Source: Mesorhizobium sp. B2-4-15 (GTDB lineage: Bacteria > Pseudomonadota > Alphaproteobacteria > Rhizobiales > Rhizobiaceae). Taken from it: a stretch of DNA of 64,000 nt. Shown one piece after another: positions 34,275 through 42,052 of this stretch. Below the pieces are notes generated by a model, which worked only from the letters and a program-made list of their open reading frames with translations, was not told where the DNA came from and did no database searches. The position numbers and the translations under genes are program-made. Every line of letters begins with the position of its first letter. Positions within the stretch are counted from its first letter, which is position 1. The stretch lies in NCBI RefSeq assembly GCF_006658505.1, contig NZ_VFUZ01000014.1, positions 109,227 to 173,226 of the forward strand. The letters run 5' to 3'.

Positions 34275-34425
34275 TGCCGGGTTTCGGGCGGCCGGCTGGT
34301 GGCCGGCCGCCGATCCGGTGCAGGACACTGCCTGGGTCTCCGTGCGCCTCACCATCCTGTTGATTGACAAGCCGATTGGCGTCTGTGAGACAATTCCCCT
34401 GAGATAAAACAAAAGGGGAACTGAC

Positions 34426-35376
34426 ATGACCAGGATCGCCGTTCTTGCCGCAACTCTGACATTTGCCGCCGGCTTGTCCGCGCCGGCCATGGCTGCCACG
34501 TCGCTGACTATAGGGATCAGCGGCTGGACCGGCTTCGCGCCGCTGACGCTTGCCAAACAGGCAGGCCTCTTCGAAAAGCACGGTCTCGACGTGACCTTGA
34601 AGAAGGTGCCGCAGGCCAGCCGTCCGCTCGCCATCGCCAGCGGCGACCTGCAATGTGCCGCCACCACGGTCGAGACCTGGCTGGTGTGGAACGCCAGCGG
34701 GGTGACCACCAAGCAGATCTTCCAGCTCGACAAATCCTATGGCGCCGACGGCATCGTCGTGCGCAACGACATCAAGACCGTCGCCGATCTCAAGGGCAAG
34801 ACCGTCGCTTCCTCGGCGCCGGGCACGTCACCCTATTTCCTGCTCGCCTGGGTGCTGAACAAGAACGGCATGTCGACCAAGGATGTGACGGTCGTCAATC
34901 TGGAGCCGGACGCGGCGGCGCAAGCCTTCCTTGCCGGACAGAACGACGCGGCGGTGACCTATGAGCCTTTCATCTCGGCGGTGCGCGACAAGGCCGACCA
35001 GGGCCATATCCTGGCGACCACGCTCGACTATCCGATGGTTCTCGATACGGTCGGCTGCACGCCCGAATTCCTCAAGGCCAATCCCGATGCCGCCAAGGCG
35101 CTGGCCGATAGCTATTTCGATGCGCTCGACCTGATCAAGAAGGACCCGCAGAAATCCTACGAGATCATGGGCGCCGACGTGAAGCAGTCGGCCAAGGAAT
35201 TCGAGGATTCGGCGAAGTACCTGAAATGGGCCGACAAGGCCGAGAACAAGCAGTTCTTCACCAAGGAATTCCAGGACTTTTCCAAGACCGCAGGCGCGCT
35301 TTTGCTGCAGATGGGGCTGATCAAGGAAGCGCCCGACGTCACCACGCTTGCAGACACCAGCGCGGTGGCGAACTGA
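34426..35376 (+). CDS. ABC transporter substrate-binding protein, SsuA/TauA-like
   Basis: A 316-residue periplasmic protein with a signal peptide (MTRIAVLAATLTFAAGLSAP, AMA cleavage). Mature motifs are LTIGISGWTGFAPLTLAKQAGLFEKHGLDVTL, SGDLQCAATTVETWLVWNASG and ADLKGKTVASSAPGTSPYF, typical of the nitrate/sulfonate/taurine binding group. An AAAAGGGG ribosome site precedes ATG 34426. It starts an operon with a permease and an ATPase. The ligand is unknown; proximity to the GbdR-like regulator makes a methylated amine or sulfonium compound possible. Confidence 0.9.
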   Translation: MTRIAVLAATLTFAAGLSAPAMAATSLTIGISGWTGFAPLTLAKQAGLFEKHGLDVTLKKVPQASRPLAIASGDLQCAATTVETWLVWNASGVTTKQIFQLDKSYGADGIVVRNDIKTVADLKGKTVASSAPGTSPYFLLAWVLNKNGMSTKDVTVVNLEPDAAAQAFLAGQNDAAVTYEPFISAVRDKADQGHILATTLDYPMVLDTVGCTPEFLKANPDAAKALADSYFDALDLIKKDPQKSYEIMGADVKQSAKEFEDSAKYLKWADKAENKQFFTKEFQDFSKTAGALLLQMGLIKEAPDVTTLADTSAVAN

Positions 35377-35443
35377 CGGATCAACCCTGGGCATCATGGG
35401 GTGGCGCTGGGCGCCGCCGCGTTCCCACCGACAAAGGATGAAG

Positions 35444-36217
35444 ATGCGCCCCTTGCATCCGGTCTCGCCGAGCATTCGAACCGTGCTCGGCATTTCCTTC
35501 TTCGTGCTGTTCGTGGTCTTCTGGGCCTGGATCACACTTGGCGGCCACGTCAACCGCATCTTCCTCGCCGACCCGCTGTCGATGCTCAGGGACGGATGGC
35601 GCCTGCTGGTCGAGGATCGTTTCTGGCTCGACATACTGATCACCATCTGGCGGGTCTTCGGCGGCTTCGTGCTGGCGTCGGTCGTCGCCGTGCCGCTCGG
35701 CATCGCCATGGGCGCCTGGAAGCCGGTGGAAGCGTTTCTCGAGCCGTTCGTCTCCTTCGCCCGCTACCTGCCGGCGTCGGCCTTCATTCCGCTGCTCATC
35801 CTGTGGGCCGGCATTGGCGAACTGGAGAAACTGCTCGTCATCTTCGTCGGCTCGGTGTTCCAGATCATCCTGATCATCGCCGTCAAGGTCGGGTCGACAC
35901 GGCGCGACCTGGTCGAGGCCGCCTATACGCTGGGCTCGACCAACAACAGCATCGTCAAGCGGGTGATCATGCCGGCCAATGCACCTGAAATCGCCGAAAC
36001 GCTGCGGCTCGTGCTCGGCTGGGCGTGGACCTATGTCATCGTCGCCGAACTGATCGGCTCGTCCTCGGGCATCGGCTACATGATCATCAACAGCCAGTCG
36101 CGGCTGGCAACCGGCCAGATCATCTTCGGCATCATCGTCATCGGGCTGATTGGGCTGTTGTCCGATTTCGCCTTCAAGGCGTTCAACCGCTGGCTGTTTC
36201 CGTGGAGCCTGGCGTGA
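35444..36217 (+). CDS. ABC transporter permease, SsuC/TauC-like
   Basis: A 257-residue inner-membrane permease with about six hydrophobic segments beginning LGISFFVLFVVFWAWITLGG. The cytoplasmic EAA loop is EAAYTLGSTNNSIVKRVIMP. ATG 35444 has AAAGG at the best spacing; ATG 35438 two codons upstream is the alternative. Its stop overlaps the GTG start of the ATPase gene. Confidence 0.88.
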   Translation: MRPLHPVSPSIRTVLGISFFVLFVVFWAWITLGGHVNRIFLADPLSMLRDGWRLLVEDRFWLDILITIWRVFGGFVLASVVAVPLGIAMGAWKPVEAFLEPFVSFARYLPASAFIPLLILWAGIGELEKLLVIFVGSVFQIILIIAVKVGSTRRDLVEAAYTLGSTNNSIVKRVIMPANAPEIAETLRLVLGWAWTYVIVAELIGSSSGIGYMIINSQSRLATGQIIFGIIVIGLIGLLSDFAFKAFNRWLFPWSLA

Positions 36218-37011
36218 GCAAGCTTCTCATCGAGGGCGTCTCGCGCACCTTCGCCGGCGTGCGCGGCGGACAGCCGGTCAAGGCGCTGATGCCGATCGAC
36301 CTGGCGGTCGCCGCCAATGACTTCATCACCATTCTGGGGCCGTCAGGTTGCGGAAAGTCGACGCTGCTGAGGATCGTCGCCGGCCTGGAGGCGCCGAGCG
36401 AAGGCCGCGTGCTGCTCGACGGCAAGGCCGTGACGCGGCCGGGACCGGACCGCGGCATGGTCTTCCAGTCCTACACGCTGTTCCCATGGCTGACGGTCGC
36501 TGAAAACATCGCCTTCGGCCTGCGCGAACGCGGCATGGCTGAAAAGGAGCGGGACGGGATCGTCGCTTCCTATGTCGATCTCGTCGGGCTCAAGGGGTTC
36601 GAAAACCATTGGCCAAAGCAGCTTTCGGGCGGCATGCAGCAGCGCACGGCGATCGCCCGCGCGCTGGCCAACGATCCCGAGATCCTGTTGTTGGACGAGC
36701 CGTTCGGCGCCCTCGACAACCAGACGCGCGGACTTATGCAGGAGCTGCTGCTCGGCATCTGGGAACGGCGCAAGAAGACGGTGCTGTTCGTCACCCACGA
36801 CATCGAGGAGGCGATCTTCATGGCCTCGCGCGTCATCGTGATGACGGCGCGGCCGGGCCGCATCAAGTCGGACGTCGCCATCGACCTACCGCATCCGCGC
36901 CATTACACGCTGAAGACCAGCCCGGAGTTTTCCGCGTTGAAGGCGCGGCTGACCGAGGACATCCGCGTCGAAGCGATGCGGACAGCACAGGTGAAACCAG
37001 CCGAGCCTTGA
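36214..37011 (+). CDS. ABC transporter ATPase, SsuB/TauB-like
   Basis: A 265-residue ATPase starting at GTG 36214, which overlaps the permease stop (GTGA). Walker A is GPSGCGKST, Q-loop VFQSYTLFPWLTV, signature LSGGMQQR, Walker B ILLLDEPFGALDNQT and the switch His FVTHDIEEA. It powers the importer with the two upstream genes. It is convergent with the GlxA-family regulator, 15 bp apart. Confidence 0.9.
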   Translation: MSKLLIEGVSRTFAGVRGGQPVKALMPIDLAVAANDFITILGPSGCGKSTLLRIVAGLEAPSEGRVLLDGKAVTRPGPDRGMVFQSYTLFPWLTVAENIAFGLRERGMAEKERDGIVASYVDLVGLKGFENHWPKQLSGGMQQRTAIARALANDPEILLLDEPFGALDNQTRGLMQELLLGIWERRKKTVLFVTHDIEEAIFMASRVIVMTARPGRIKSDVAIDLPHPRHYTLKTSPEFSALKARLTEDIRVEAMRTAQVKPAEP

Positions 37012-37026
37012 TCCGATAATTTCGGA

Positions 37027-38028
37027 TCAGGCCGCCAGCAACTGCTTGCGGTCGACGCGCTCCTGCTGCGGCGAGCGGGCGTAGAGTTCCCGGTAGCACT
37101 TCGAGAAGTGCGAGGCCGAGACGAAGCCGCAGGCGACCGCCACCTCGACCACCGGCAACGAGGACTGGATCAAGAGATGCCTGGCGCGGTCGAGCCGGAT
37201 TTCCAGATAGTAGCGGGCAGGCGAGCGTCCCATCTCGGTGCGGAAAAGGCGCTCGATCTGGCGACGCGACAGGTCGACATGATCGGCGATCTCGATCAGC
37301 GACAGCGGCTCGGAGAGGTTCGCCTCCATCAGTTCGATGATGGTCAGCACTTTCGAGTTCTGTACGCCAAGACGCGCGCGCAGCGGCAGGCGCTGGCGGT
37401 CGGTCGGGCTGCGCACGCGGTCGGTCAGCACCTGCTCGCAGACGCGGTTGACGAGGCTCTCGTCGAAATCGTCGCCGATCAGCTTCAGCATCATGTCGAG
37501 CGCGGCGGTGCCGCCGGCGCAGGTATAGATGTTCTGGTCGATCTCGAAGAGGTCGGCAAAGACATTGGCCTTGGGAAACGCCTCGGAAAATCCCGGCAGG
37601 TTCTCCCAATGGATGGCGCAGCGCTTGTTGGACAGCAGGCCGGCGGAGGCCAGGATATGCGCGCCGGTGCACAGGCCGCCGACGGCAACGCCGCGATTAT
37701 ACTCTTCGCGCAGCCAGGCGAAGGCTGATTTGTTCTGGTAGCGCTCGACATTGATGCCGCTGCAGACGATGGCCATGTTGGGACGATCCGGCCCCGCCAT
37801 CTTCTTGCGTTCCTCCTCCAGCGAGGTGTTGACCGCGCATTCCACACCGTTCGAGGCGCGCACCGGCTTGCCGTCGATGCTGGCGAGGCGCCAGCGATAG
37901 GCCTCGTAGCCGAGCATGCGGTTGGCGGAGCGCAACGGATCGAGCGCGGTCGCAAAAGCGATCATGGTGAAATCGGGAATAAGGAAGAATACAAACGATC
38001 GCTTGATCGGATGCTTAACGGCGTTCAC
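37027..38028 (-). CDS. GlxA-family AraC-type regulator, GbdR/CdhR-like
   Basis: A 333-residue activator with an N-terminal DJ-1/PfpI-like sensor domain (FFLIPDFTMIAFATALDPLRSANRM; VGGLCTGAHILASAGLL; TIHWENLPGF-like CAIHWENLPGFSEAF) and a C-terminal AraC double helix-turn-helix (EPLSLIEIADHVDLSRRQIERLF; VVEVAVACGFVSASHFSKCYRE). The sensor domain resembles GbdR and CdhR, which sense glycine betaine/dimethylglycine or carnitine in Pseudomonas. The local pathway genes fit that role. A perfect inverted repeat at 38133-38154, about 105 bp upstream, may be its own site. Confidence 0.88.
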   Translation of the reverse strand: MNAVKHPIKRSFVFFLIPDFTMIAFATALDPLRSANRMLGYEAYRWRLASIDGKPVRASNGVECAVNTSLEEERKKMAGPDRPNMAIVCSGINVERYQNKSAFAWLREEYNRGVAVGGLCTGAHILASAGLLSNKRCAIHWENLPGFSEAFPKANVFADLFEIDQNIYTCAGGTAALDMMLKLIGDDFDESLVNRVCEQVLTDRVRSPTDRQRLPLRARLGVQNSKVLTIIELMEANLSEPLSLIEIADHVDLSRRQIERLFRTEMGRSPARYYLEIRLDRARHLLIQSSLPVVEVAVACGFVSASHFSKCYRELYARSPQQERVDRKQLLAA

Positions 38029-38132
38029 GGGAACCTCACGCAGCCATGACGCGAACAGGATGTCGCGAATAGCATAGCGACATCAGGAAATCCCATGCTT
38101 GTCAATTGGCTACACCGCTTGGACAAGATTAA

Positions 38133-38154
38133 ATTTGCGACATGGGTCGCAAAT
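38133..38154. promoter_or_regulatory. Perfect palindrome upstream of the GlxA-family regulator
   Basis: ATTTGCGAC (38133-38141) and GTCGCAAAT (38146-38154) are perfect 9-bp arms with spacer ATGG. It lies about 105 bp before the regulator start. TTTGCG/CGCAAA also forms an inverted repeat in the mttB divergent region at 50116-50133. Confidence 0.6.
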
Positions 38155-38297
38155 GGGCAATTCACAGGCGGGAACCCATGATGCGATCCAGGGACAAGCC
38201 CGGGCGCAACGCGGCGCAACAGAAACGCCGCCTTGGCTTGAGCCAGGCGGCGTTACAGTCGTGAAGCCAGCGGCAAGGAGCGCTGTCTCAAAAAAAT

Positions 38298-38432
38298 TTA
38301 GGCGACGAAGCCGAGGCGCGCCGCAGCCATGGCGCCGGTCTGGCCGGGCATGGTGTTGGCGAGGCGCTGGCGCTCGAGAGCGGTGGTCAGGTTCATTTCG
38401 CGGCGTGCAAAGAGGCGGGAAAAAAGCTTCAT
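38298..38432 (-). CDS. Small basic protein, 44 residues, unknown function
   Basis: A 44-codon frame starts at ATG 38432 with GGAGATG at good spacing and ends at TAA 38298. The product begins MKLFSRLFARREMN and contains ERQRLANTMPG; it is basic and has no membrane helix. Small Arg-rich proteins of this size near DUF1127 genes are common in rhizobia. The ribosome site and codon use favour a real gene. Confidence 0.55.
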   Translation of the reverse strand: MKLFSRLFARREMNLTTALERQRLANTMPGQTGAMAAARLGFVA

Positions 38433-38792
38433 GATCATCTCCAATCGGTTGCTCAGACGGGTCGCCTTCGCTTGATGGAGTGGGGCAGCTCGTTTGCTGG
38501 CGGTGATATAGGCTTGTGTGACCGGAAACTAAATCGCAAAAGCGAAGCGCTTGATATGAAAAGCGACACCAAACGCGACAAGGCGGGGCGGGGTGTCCAG
38601 AATTCACGATTGTTTACAGAGGCTTAGTTCAGAAAATGAGATGCTATGCGGCTTGTTCATATGCGCCATGCAGCGGCGGCATGGCTCCTGAATTCATTTG
38701 AATACAAATAAAACGACAAGAAACGTCCAATAAAACGAGAAGGTCTGCCGGGCGGGCCGCGCGGCAGGCCTTCAGCACAGGGTACACACGAT
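38433..38792. other. 360-bp region without a recognised gene
   Basis: This stretch lies upstream of the 44-residue gene and downstream of the first DUF1127 gene. I find no convincing reading frame, tRNA or strong terminator. It is locally AT-richer, for example around 38690-38730, and presumably holds the promoter for the 44-residue gene on the minus strand. Confidence 0.4.
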
Positions 38793-38978
38793 CTACTTTG
38801 CTCCAGCCCAGGATCCGATGCCGTTGCGCATGCCGGTCTTGGTGTCGGCAGCTTCAGGCCAGCCAATATCCTTCTGCAATTCGATTGGCAGGGAGCGGAT
38901 GGCGCGTTCGGTCTGATAGCGGGCGCGGGCCGCGCTGAATTCGGTCGCGATGCGGCCGAGGGAGGACAGGATAGACAT
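38793..38978 (-). CDS. DUF1127 (YjiS-like) small protein 1
   Basis: A 61-residue protein starting at ATG 38978 with AAGGAG upstream. The DUF1127 signature reads RYQTERAIRSLPIELQKDIGWPEA. Members are Arg-rich mini-proteins; in alphaproteobacteria some bind RNA and affect phosphate and carbon metabolism. It diverges from a LysR regulator, a common arrangement for this family, so that regulator probably controls it. A second, similar copy lies at 41584. Confidence 0.88.
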   Translation of the reverse strand: MSILSSLGRIATEFSAARARYQTERAIRSLPIELQKDIGWPEAADTKTGMRNGIGSWAGAK

Positions 38979-39164
38979 TTCATTTCTCCTTATGCGCCAG
39001 GCGGCAATGCCAGGCAGCGGCTGGTTACGCCAGGTCTGTTTCAGCTTCATTTCATATCGATTGCAGGACTGTGTCGGGGTCGTTTCATGGCTGCTTGTGG
39101 CAGCATCCTCAATCGATGCAGTTGACTATGCTCCTGATTTGATGTTCAATCAAACGAAATGGAA

Positions 39165-39179
39165 TGATACTTTGTATCA
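39165..39179. promoter_or_regulatory. Palindrome in the lysR-DUF1127 divergent region
   Basis: TGATAC (39165-39170) and GTATCA (39174-39179) form a perfect inverted repeat around TTT, 22 bp upstream of the LysR start. An interrupted dyad of this size fits a LysR-type recognition site used for autoregulation and control of the divergent DUF1127 gene. Confidence 0.5.
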
Positions 39180-39201
39180 GAAAAATTGAAGGCTGATCGC
39201 C

Positions 39202-40101
39202 ATGAACGCCCCACTCAATCATCCGCTGCCGCTGCTCGATCTTGACGTTTTGCGCACTTTCGTGGCGATTGCCGAGACCGGCAGCTTCACCACTGCCGCC
39301 AATGCCGTCTTTCGCACGCCGTCGGCGGTGTCGATGCAGATCAAGAAGCTGGAGGATATTCTTGGCCGCTCGGTGTTCGCGCGCGATGCCCGCTCGGTGA
39401 CGCTGACCACGGATGGCGAAATGCTGCTCGGCTATGCCCGGCGGCTGCTGTCGATCAACCGCGAGGTGGTCTCGAAATTCATCATTCCCGACATTGTCGG
39501 CGTTGTCCGGCTCGGCTCGCCGGATGATTATGGCGAGCGCGTGCTGCCGCATGTGCTGAAGCGTTTCGCGCAATCGCATCCCTCGATCGCCGTCGACGTC
39601 ACCATCGACCAGAGCAGCAATCTGCGCCGGCGCATGGATGACCGCGCGCTCGACATCACGCTTCTGACCAACTCCTACAAGACCAGCGCGCTCGGGGCCG
39701 AGGTGCTTTTGACCGAGCCGATCGTGTGGGCCGGCGCCAAGGGTGGCTGCGCGCATCTGCGCGAACCGCTGCCGGTGTCGCTGTGGGAAGAAGGCTGCGC
39801 CTGGCGCGCCGGTGCGCTCGATGCGCTGGGACGCGAGGGCCGCAACTACCGCATAGCCTATATGAGCGCCCATACGGCCGGCCAGCGTGCCGCGATCATG
39901 TCCGATCTCGCCGTGGCGCCGCTGCCGAAGTCGTTCCTTGGCAACGACATGGTCGAGCTCTGCCCGAAGGACGGCATGCCCGACATCGGCACGTATAATC
40001 TGGCCATGGTGGTGGCACCGGACGCCAGCGCACCGGTAAGGGCCGTCGCCGACCACATCCGCGCGACGTTCGAAGTGTTCCGGGAAACCGGAAAATTCTG
40101 A
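39202..40101 (+). CDS. LysR-family transcriptional regulator
   Basis: A 299-residue regulator with an N-terminal winged helix-turn-helix (LDVLRTFVAIAETGSFTTAAN then RTPSAVSMQIKKLEDILGR) and a C-terminal substrate-binding-like sensor (VVRLGSPDDYGERVLPHVLKRF). It diverges from a DUF1127 gene with a 223-bp shared promoter region that contains a small palindrome. The inducer is unknown. Confidence 0.9.
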   Translation: MNAPLNHPLPLLDLDVLRTFVAIAETGSFTTAANAVFRTPSAVSMQIKKLEDILGRSVFARDARSVTLTTDGEMLLGYARRLLSINREVVSKFIIPDIVGVVRLGSPDDYGERVLPHVLKRFAQSHPSIAVDVTIDQSSNLRRRMDDRALDITLLTNSYKTSALGAEVLLTEPIVWAGAKGGCAHLREPLPVSLWEEGCAWRAGALDALGREGRNYRIAYMSAHTAGQRAAIMSDLAVAPLPKSFLGNDMVELCPKDGMPDIGTYNLAMVVAPDASAPVRAVADHIRATFEVFRETGKF

Positions 40102-40112
40102 CAGGTGTCGCG

Positions 40113-40450
40113 ATGAACCGAGCTTCGGTGCTCGGCGATCTCGTCTCGTTCGCAAACCGGTTGATCGTCTGGCTGAGATGATCGGAGTGCTGGGCTGGTC
40201 CGAAACGCCAGTGGTTATGCTGGCTGCCGATCAGATCGTGAGCGTCCTACAACGGGCCCGAGCGGGAGCCCTTACTGCTGCCGATGTGGAAGCATGGGCT
40301 GATCTGATCGAATGCAGGGAAAACATCGACTATCAGCCAGAACATTACGAACAAATATTGCAGGCGATCTACATGCTCGCCAATCCGGTCTTGAATGGAT
40401 CGCTTGACGAAGCCTTGACCGACCAACTGATCGCCTCGCTTTTGCCCTGA
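40113..40450 (+). pseudogene. Small conserved-looking gene, probably frameshifted
   Basis: A 22-codon frame starts at ATG 40113 (MNRASVLGDLVSFANRLIVW) and ends at 40181. A second frame, open from ATG 40178 to 40450, encodes 90 residues (MIGVLGWSETPVV, then LTAADVEAWADLIECREN and ANPVLNGSLDEALTD). Reading the second frame upstream of its ATG gives PVDRLAE, which would continue naturally from FANR of the first frame. One missing base near 40155-40160 would explain this, making an original protein of about 112 residues. Alternatively the two frames are real and coupled through ATGA. The 3' end overlaps the convergent esterase by 82 bp. I recognise no function. Confidence 0.5.
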
Positions 40451-41355
40451 TCCGCGGCTTTTTCGCTGCTTAGAAACGCGGCCATGCGTTGGCGGGCCCG
40501 CCGCGATTCCGGCATATCGATCAATGGCCAGACGTGGAACATGCCTTCCTCGTAGATGACATCGATCTCGACACCAGCGGCTCGCGCTTTCTTGGCGAAG
40601 ATCAAATTGTCGGGACTGAGCATGTCGCGCGACCCGGTCAGAAGCAGTGTCTTCGGCAGCACGGAGAGATTGCCGTAGAGCGGACTAATATGCCAGTCGG
40701 TGCGGTCGATGCCGGCACTGTACATCCGGATCGCCTCCAGGCCGCCTGCGATGCCGAGCCAGGGATCTTTGCCCTCGGCCTCGAACACTTCGGGATTGGC
40801 GAGCGACATGTCGAGACCAGGTGAGATCAGCACATGGCGCGACGGCAGTGCCAATCCCTTCTCCGCAGCCATCATGGTCAGCACCACGGCCATGTTGCCG
40901 CCGGCTGAATCGCCCATGAAGATGATGTCGCCCGGCTCCGTTTCGTCGAGCATGCGGCGATAGACCTCGCCAACCATGCCGAACATGGCGTGGAAGTCAT
41001 GCTCGGGAGCGATGGGGTAGATGGGCACGGTGACGGCATAGCCCAGCCGGTCGGCCATGTCGGCAATCAGATGCCAATGATAGGGCGTGATTTCAAAGAC
41101 ATAGGCGCCGCCGTGCAGGTAGAGTATCCGCTTGCGCTCGCCGGCCCTGGGGGCGATCTCGTAGACCGGAAAGCCGTCGACCATGTGCGCTTCTATGTTG
41201 AAACGCTGGTACAACGAGGCCGGCGGGTGATGATCCTCCGTCTTGCGCGCGGCAGCAATCCAGCGCCGCAGGTTTTGCGGGCTGGAAAATGCCTTCTTGC
41301 GGCTATGCCTGAGCACGAAGGAAACGAAGTGGCTTTTCAAACTTGGCATGCGCAT
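40369..41355 (-). CDS. Alpha/beta hydrolase, hormone-sensitive-lipase type
   Basis: A 328-residue esterase/lipase. The oxyanion motif is LYLHGGAYVFE, the nucleophile motif FMGDSAGGNMAVV, and the late His is in EEGMFHVWPLID. No signal peptide is visible. It probably cleaves a carboxylic ester in the cytosol; the substrate is unknown. The C-terminus overlaps the small gene on the other strand by 82 bp, so the last part (after AFLSSEKAADQ) may be an extension. Alternative starts are ATG 41349 and others nearby. Confidence 0.87.
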   Translation of the reverse strand: MRMPSLKSHFVSFVLRHSRKKAFSSPQNLRRWIAAARKTEDHHPPASLYQRFNIEAHMVDGFPVYEIAPRAGERKRILYLHGGAYVFEITPYHWHLIADMADRLGYAVTVPIYPIAPEHDFHAMFGMVGEVYRRMLDETEPGDIIFMGDSAGGNMAVVLTMMAAEKGLALPSRHVLISPGLDMSLANPEVFEAEGKDPWLGIAGGLEAIRMYSAGIDRTDWHISPLYGNLSVLPKTLLLTGSRDMLSPDNLIFAKKARAAGVEIDVIYEEGMFHVWPLIDMPESRRARQRMAAFLSSEKAADQGKSEAISWSVKASSSDPFKTGLASM

Positions 41356-41583
41356 ACACGAGCTTCGGCTACAGCCGACTAAGAGAATTCCCCCTCTCTT
41401 GCGAAGATCGTGCGTTGGCCAAAAATGTCAAGATTTACGCTTTGTCCACACGGCGGTGTGATCCGCCCTGCTGTTGTCAGCGGCGCGGCAAAAGTGCGGC
41501 GCGCGGCCGGTTGCCGGCAGCCGCTGGGGACCTGCGGGGCCCCCGGCGCCTGGCGAGCAATTTGCATTTGTCTGCGAAGGTCA

Positions 41584-41769
41584 TCAGCGCGCGGTGCCGA
41601 GGAGCAACGAGGCGAGTGCCGCCTGCGGATCATTGGGCGGCGAGGCTGGCCAACCAATGTCCTTTTGGACATGGGCCGGCAGCGCGTTCAGCGCGCGGAT
41701 CGCCTTGTTCCTGGCATGGGCCTGCCTGATGGTCACACCAAAACGGCCGAGATTTTCGAACATCGACAT
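41584..41769 (-). CDS. DUF1127 (YjiS-like) small protein 2
   Basis: A 61-residue protein from ATG 41769 with GGGAGATAGAA upstream. It begins MSMFENLGRFGVTIRQ, and HARNKAIRALNALPAHVQKDIGWP matches DUF1127. It shares the QKDIGWP core and the MS-start region with the copy at 38793. The 228 bp between it and the esterase hold nothing I can identify. Confidence 0.87.
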   Translation of the reverse strand: MSMFENLGRFGVTIRQAHARNKAIRALNALPAHVQKDIGWPASPPNDPQAALASLLLGTAR

Positions 41770-41887
41770 TTCTATCTCCCTTGAGAACCGAGGCGGCCGC
41801 AGTCGTGGAGATCTCCGGCCGCCGTTTCGACGTCCGCTAAATGCGTTGGATATGTATCGGATGGATTTCGCGAAAACAGCGTTTCGG

Positions 41888-41928
41888 TTTCCGGATCGGC
41901 TCGATCCGGAAACATTTGCATGCAAATG
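41888..41928. repeat. Hairpin followed by a 16-bp perfect palindrome
   Basis: TTTCCGGATC (41888-41897) pairs with GATCCGGAAA (41903-41912) around a 5-base loop, and CATTTGCATGCAAATG (41913-41928) is directly adjacent and self-complementary. They lie about 120-160 bp upstream of the DUF1127 copy 2. No other feature is seen in 41770-42052. Confidence 0.7.
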
Positions 41929-42052
41929 AATTTTGCCCACGTAATTAAGGCAGGCATGGACGCGGCAATCAGTTCGATCTGAGATGCCGGCGCCGCGAGG
42001 ATTGTCAGAAAAATGCGGCGTCAGATGACACGCGTCATTCTTCTTTGCGTGA

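Noticed and set aside
34364..34394. A sigma-70 promoter (TTGACA, then GACAAT) before the second ABC operon.
   Set aside because: The spacer is 19 bases and the -10 match is poor, so it is not listed as a feature.
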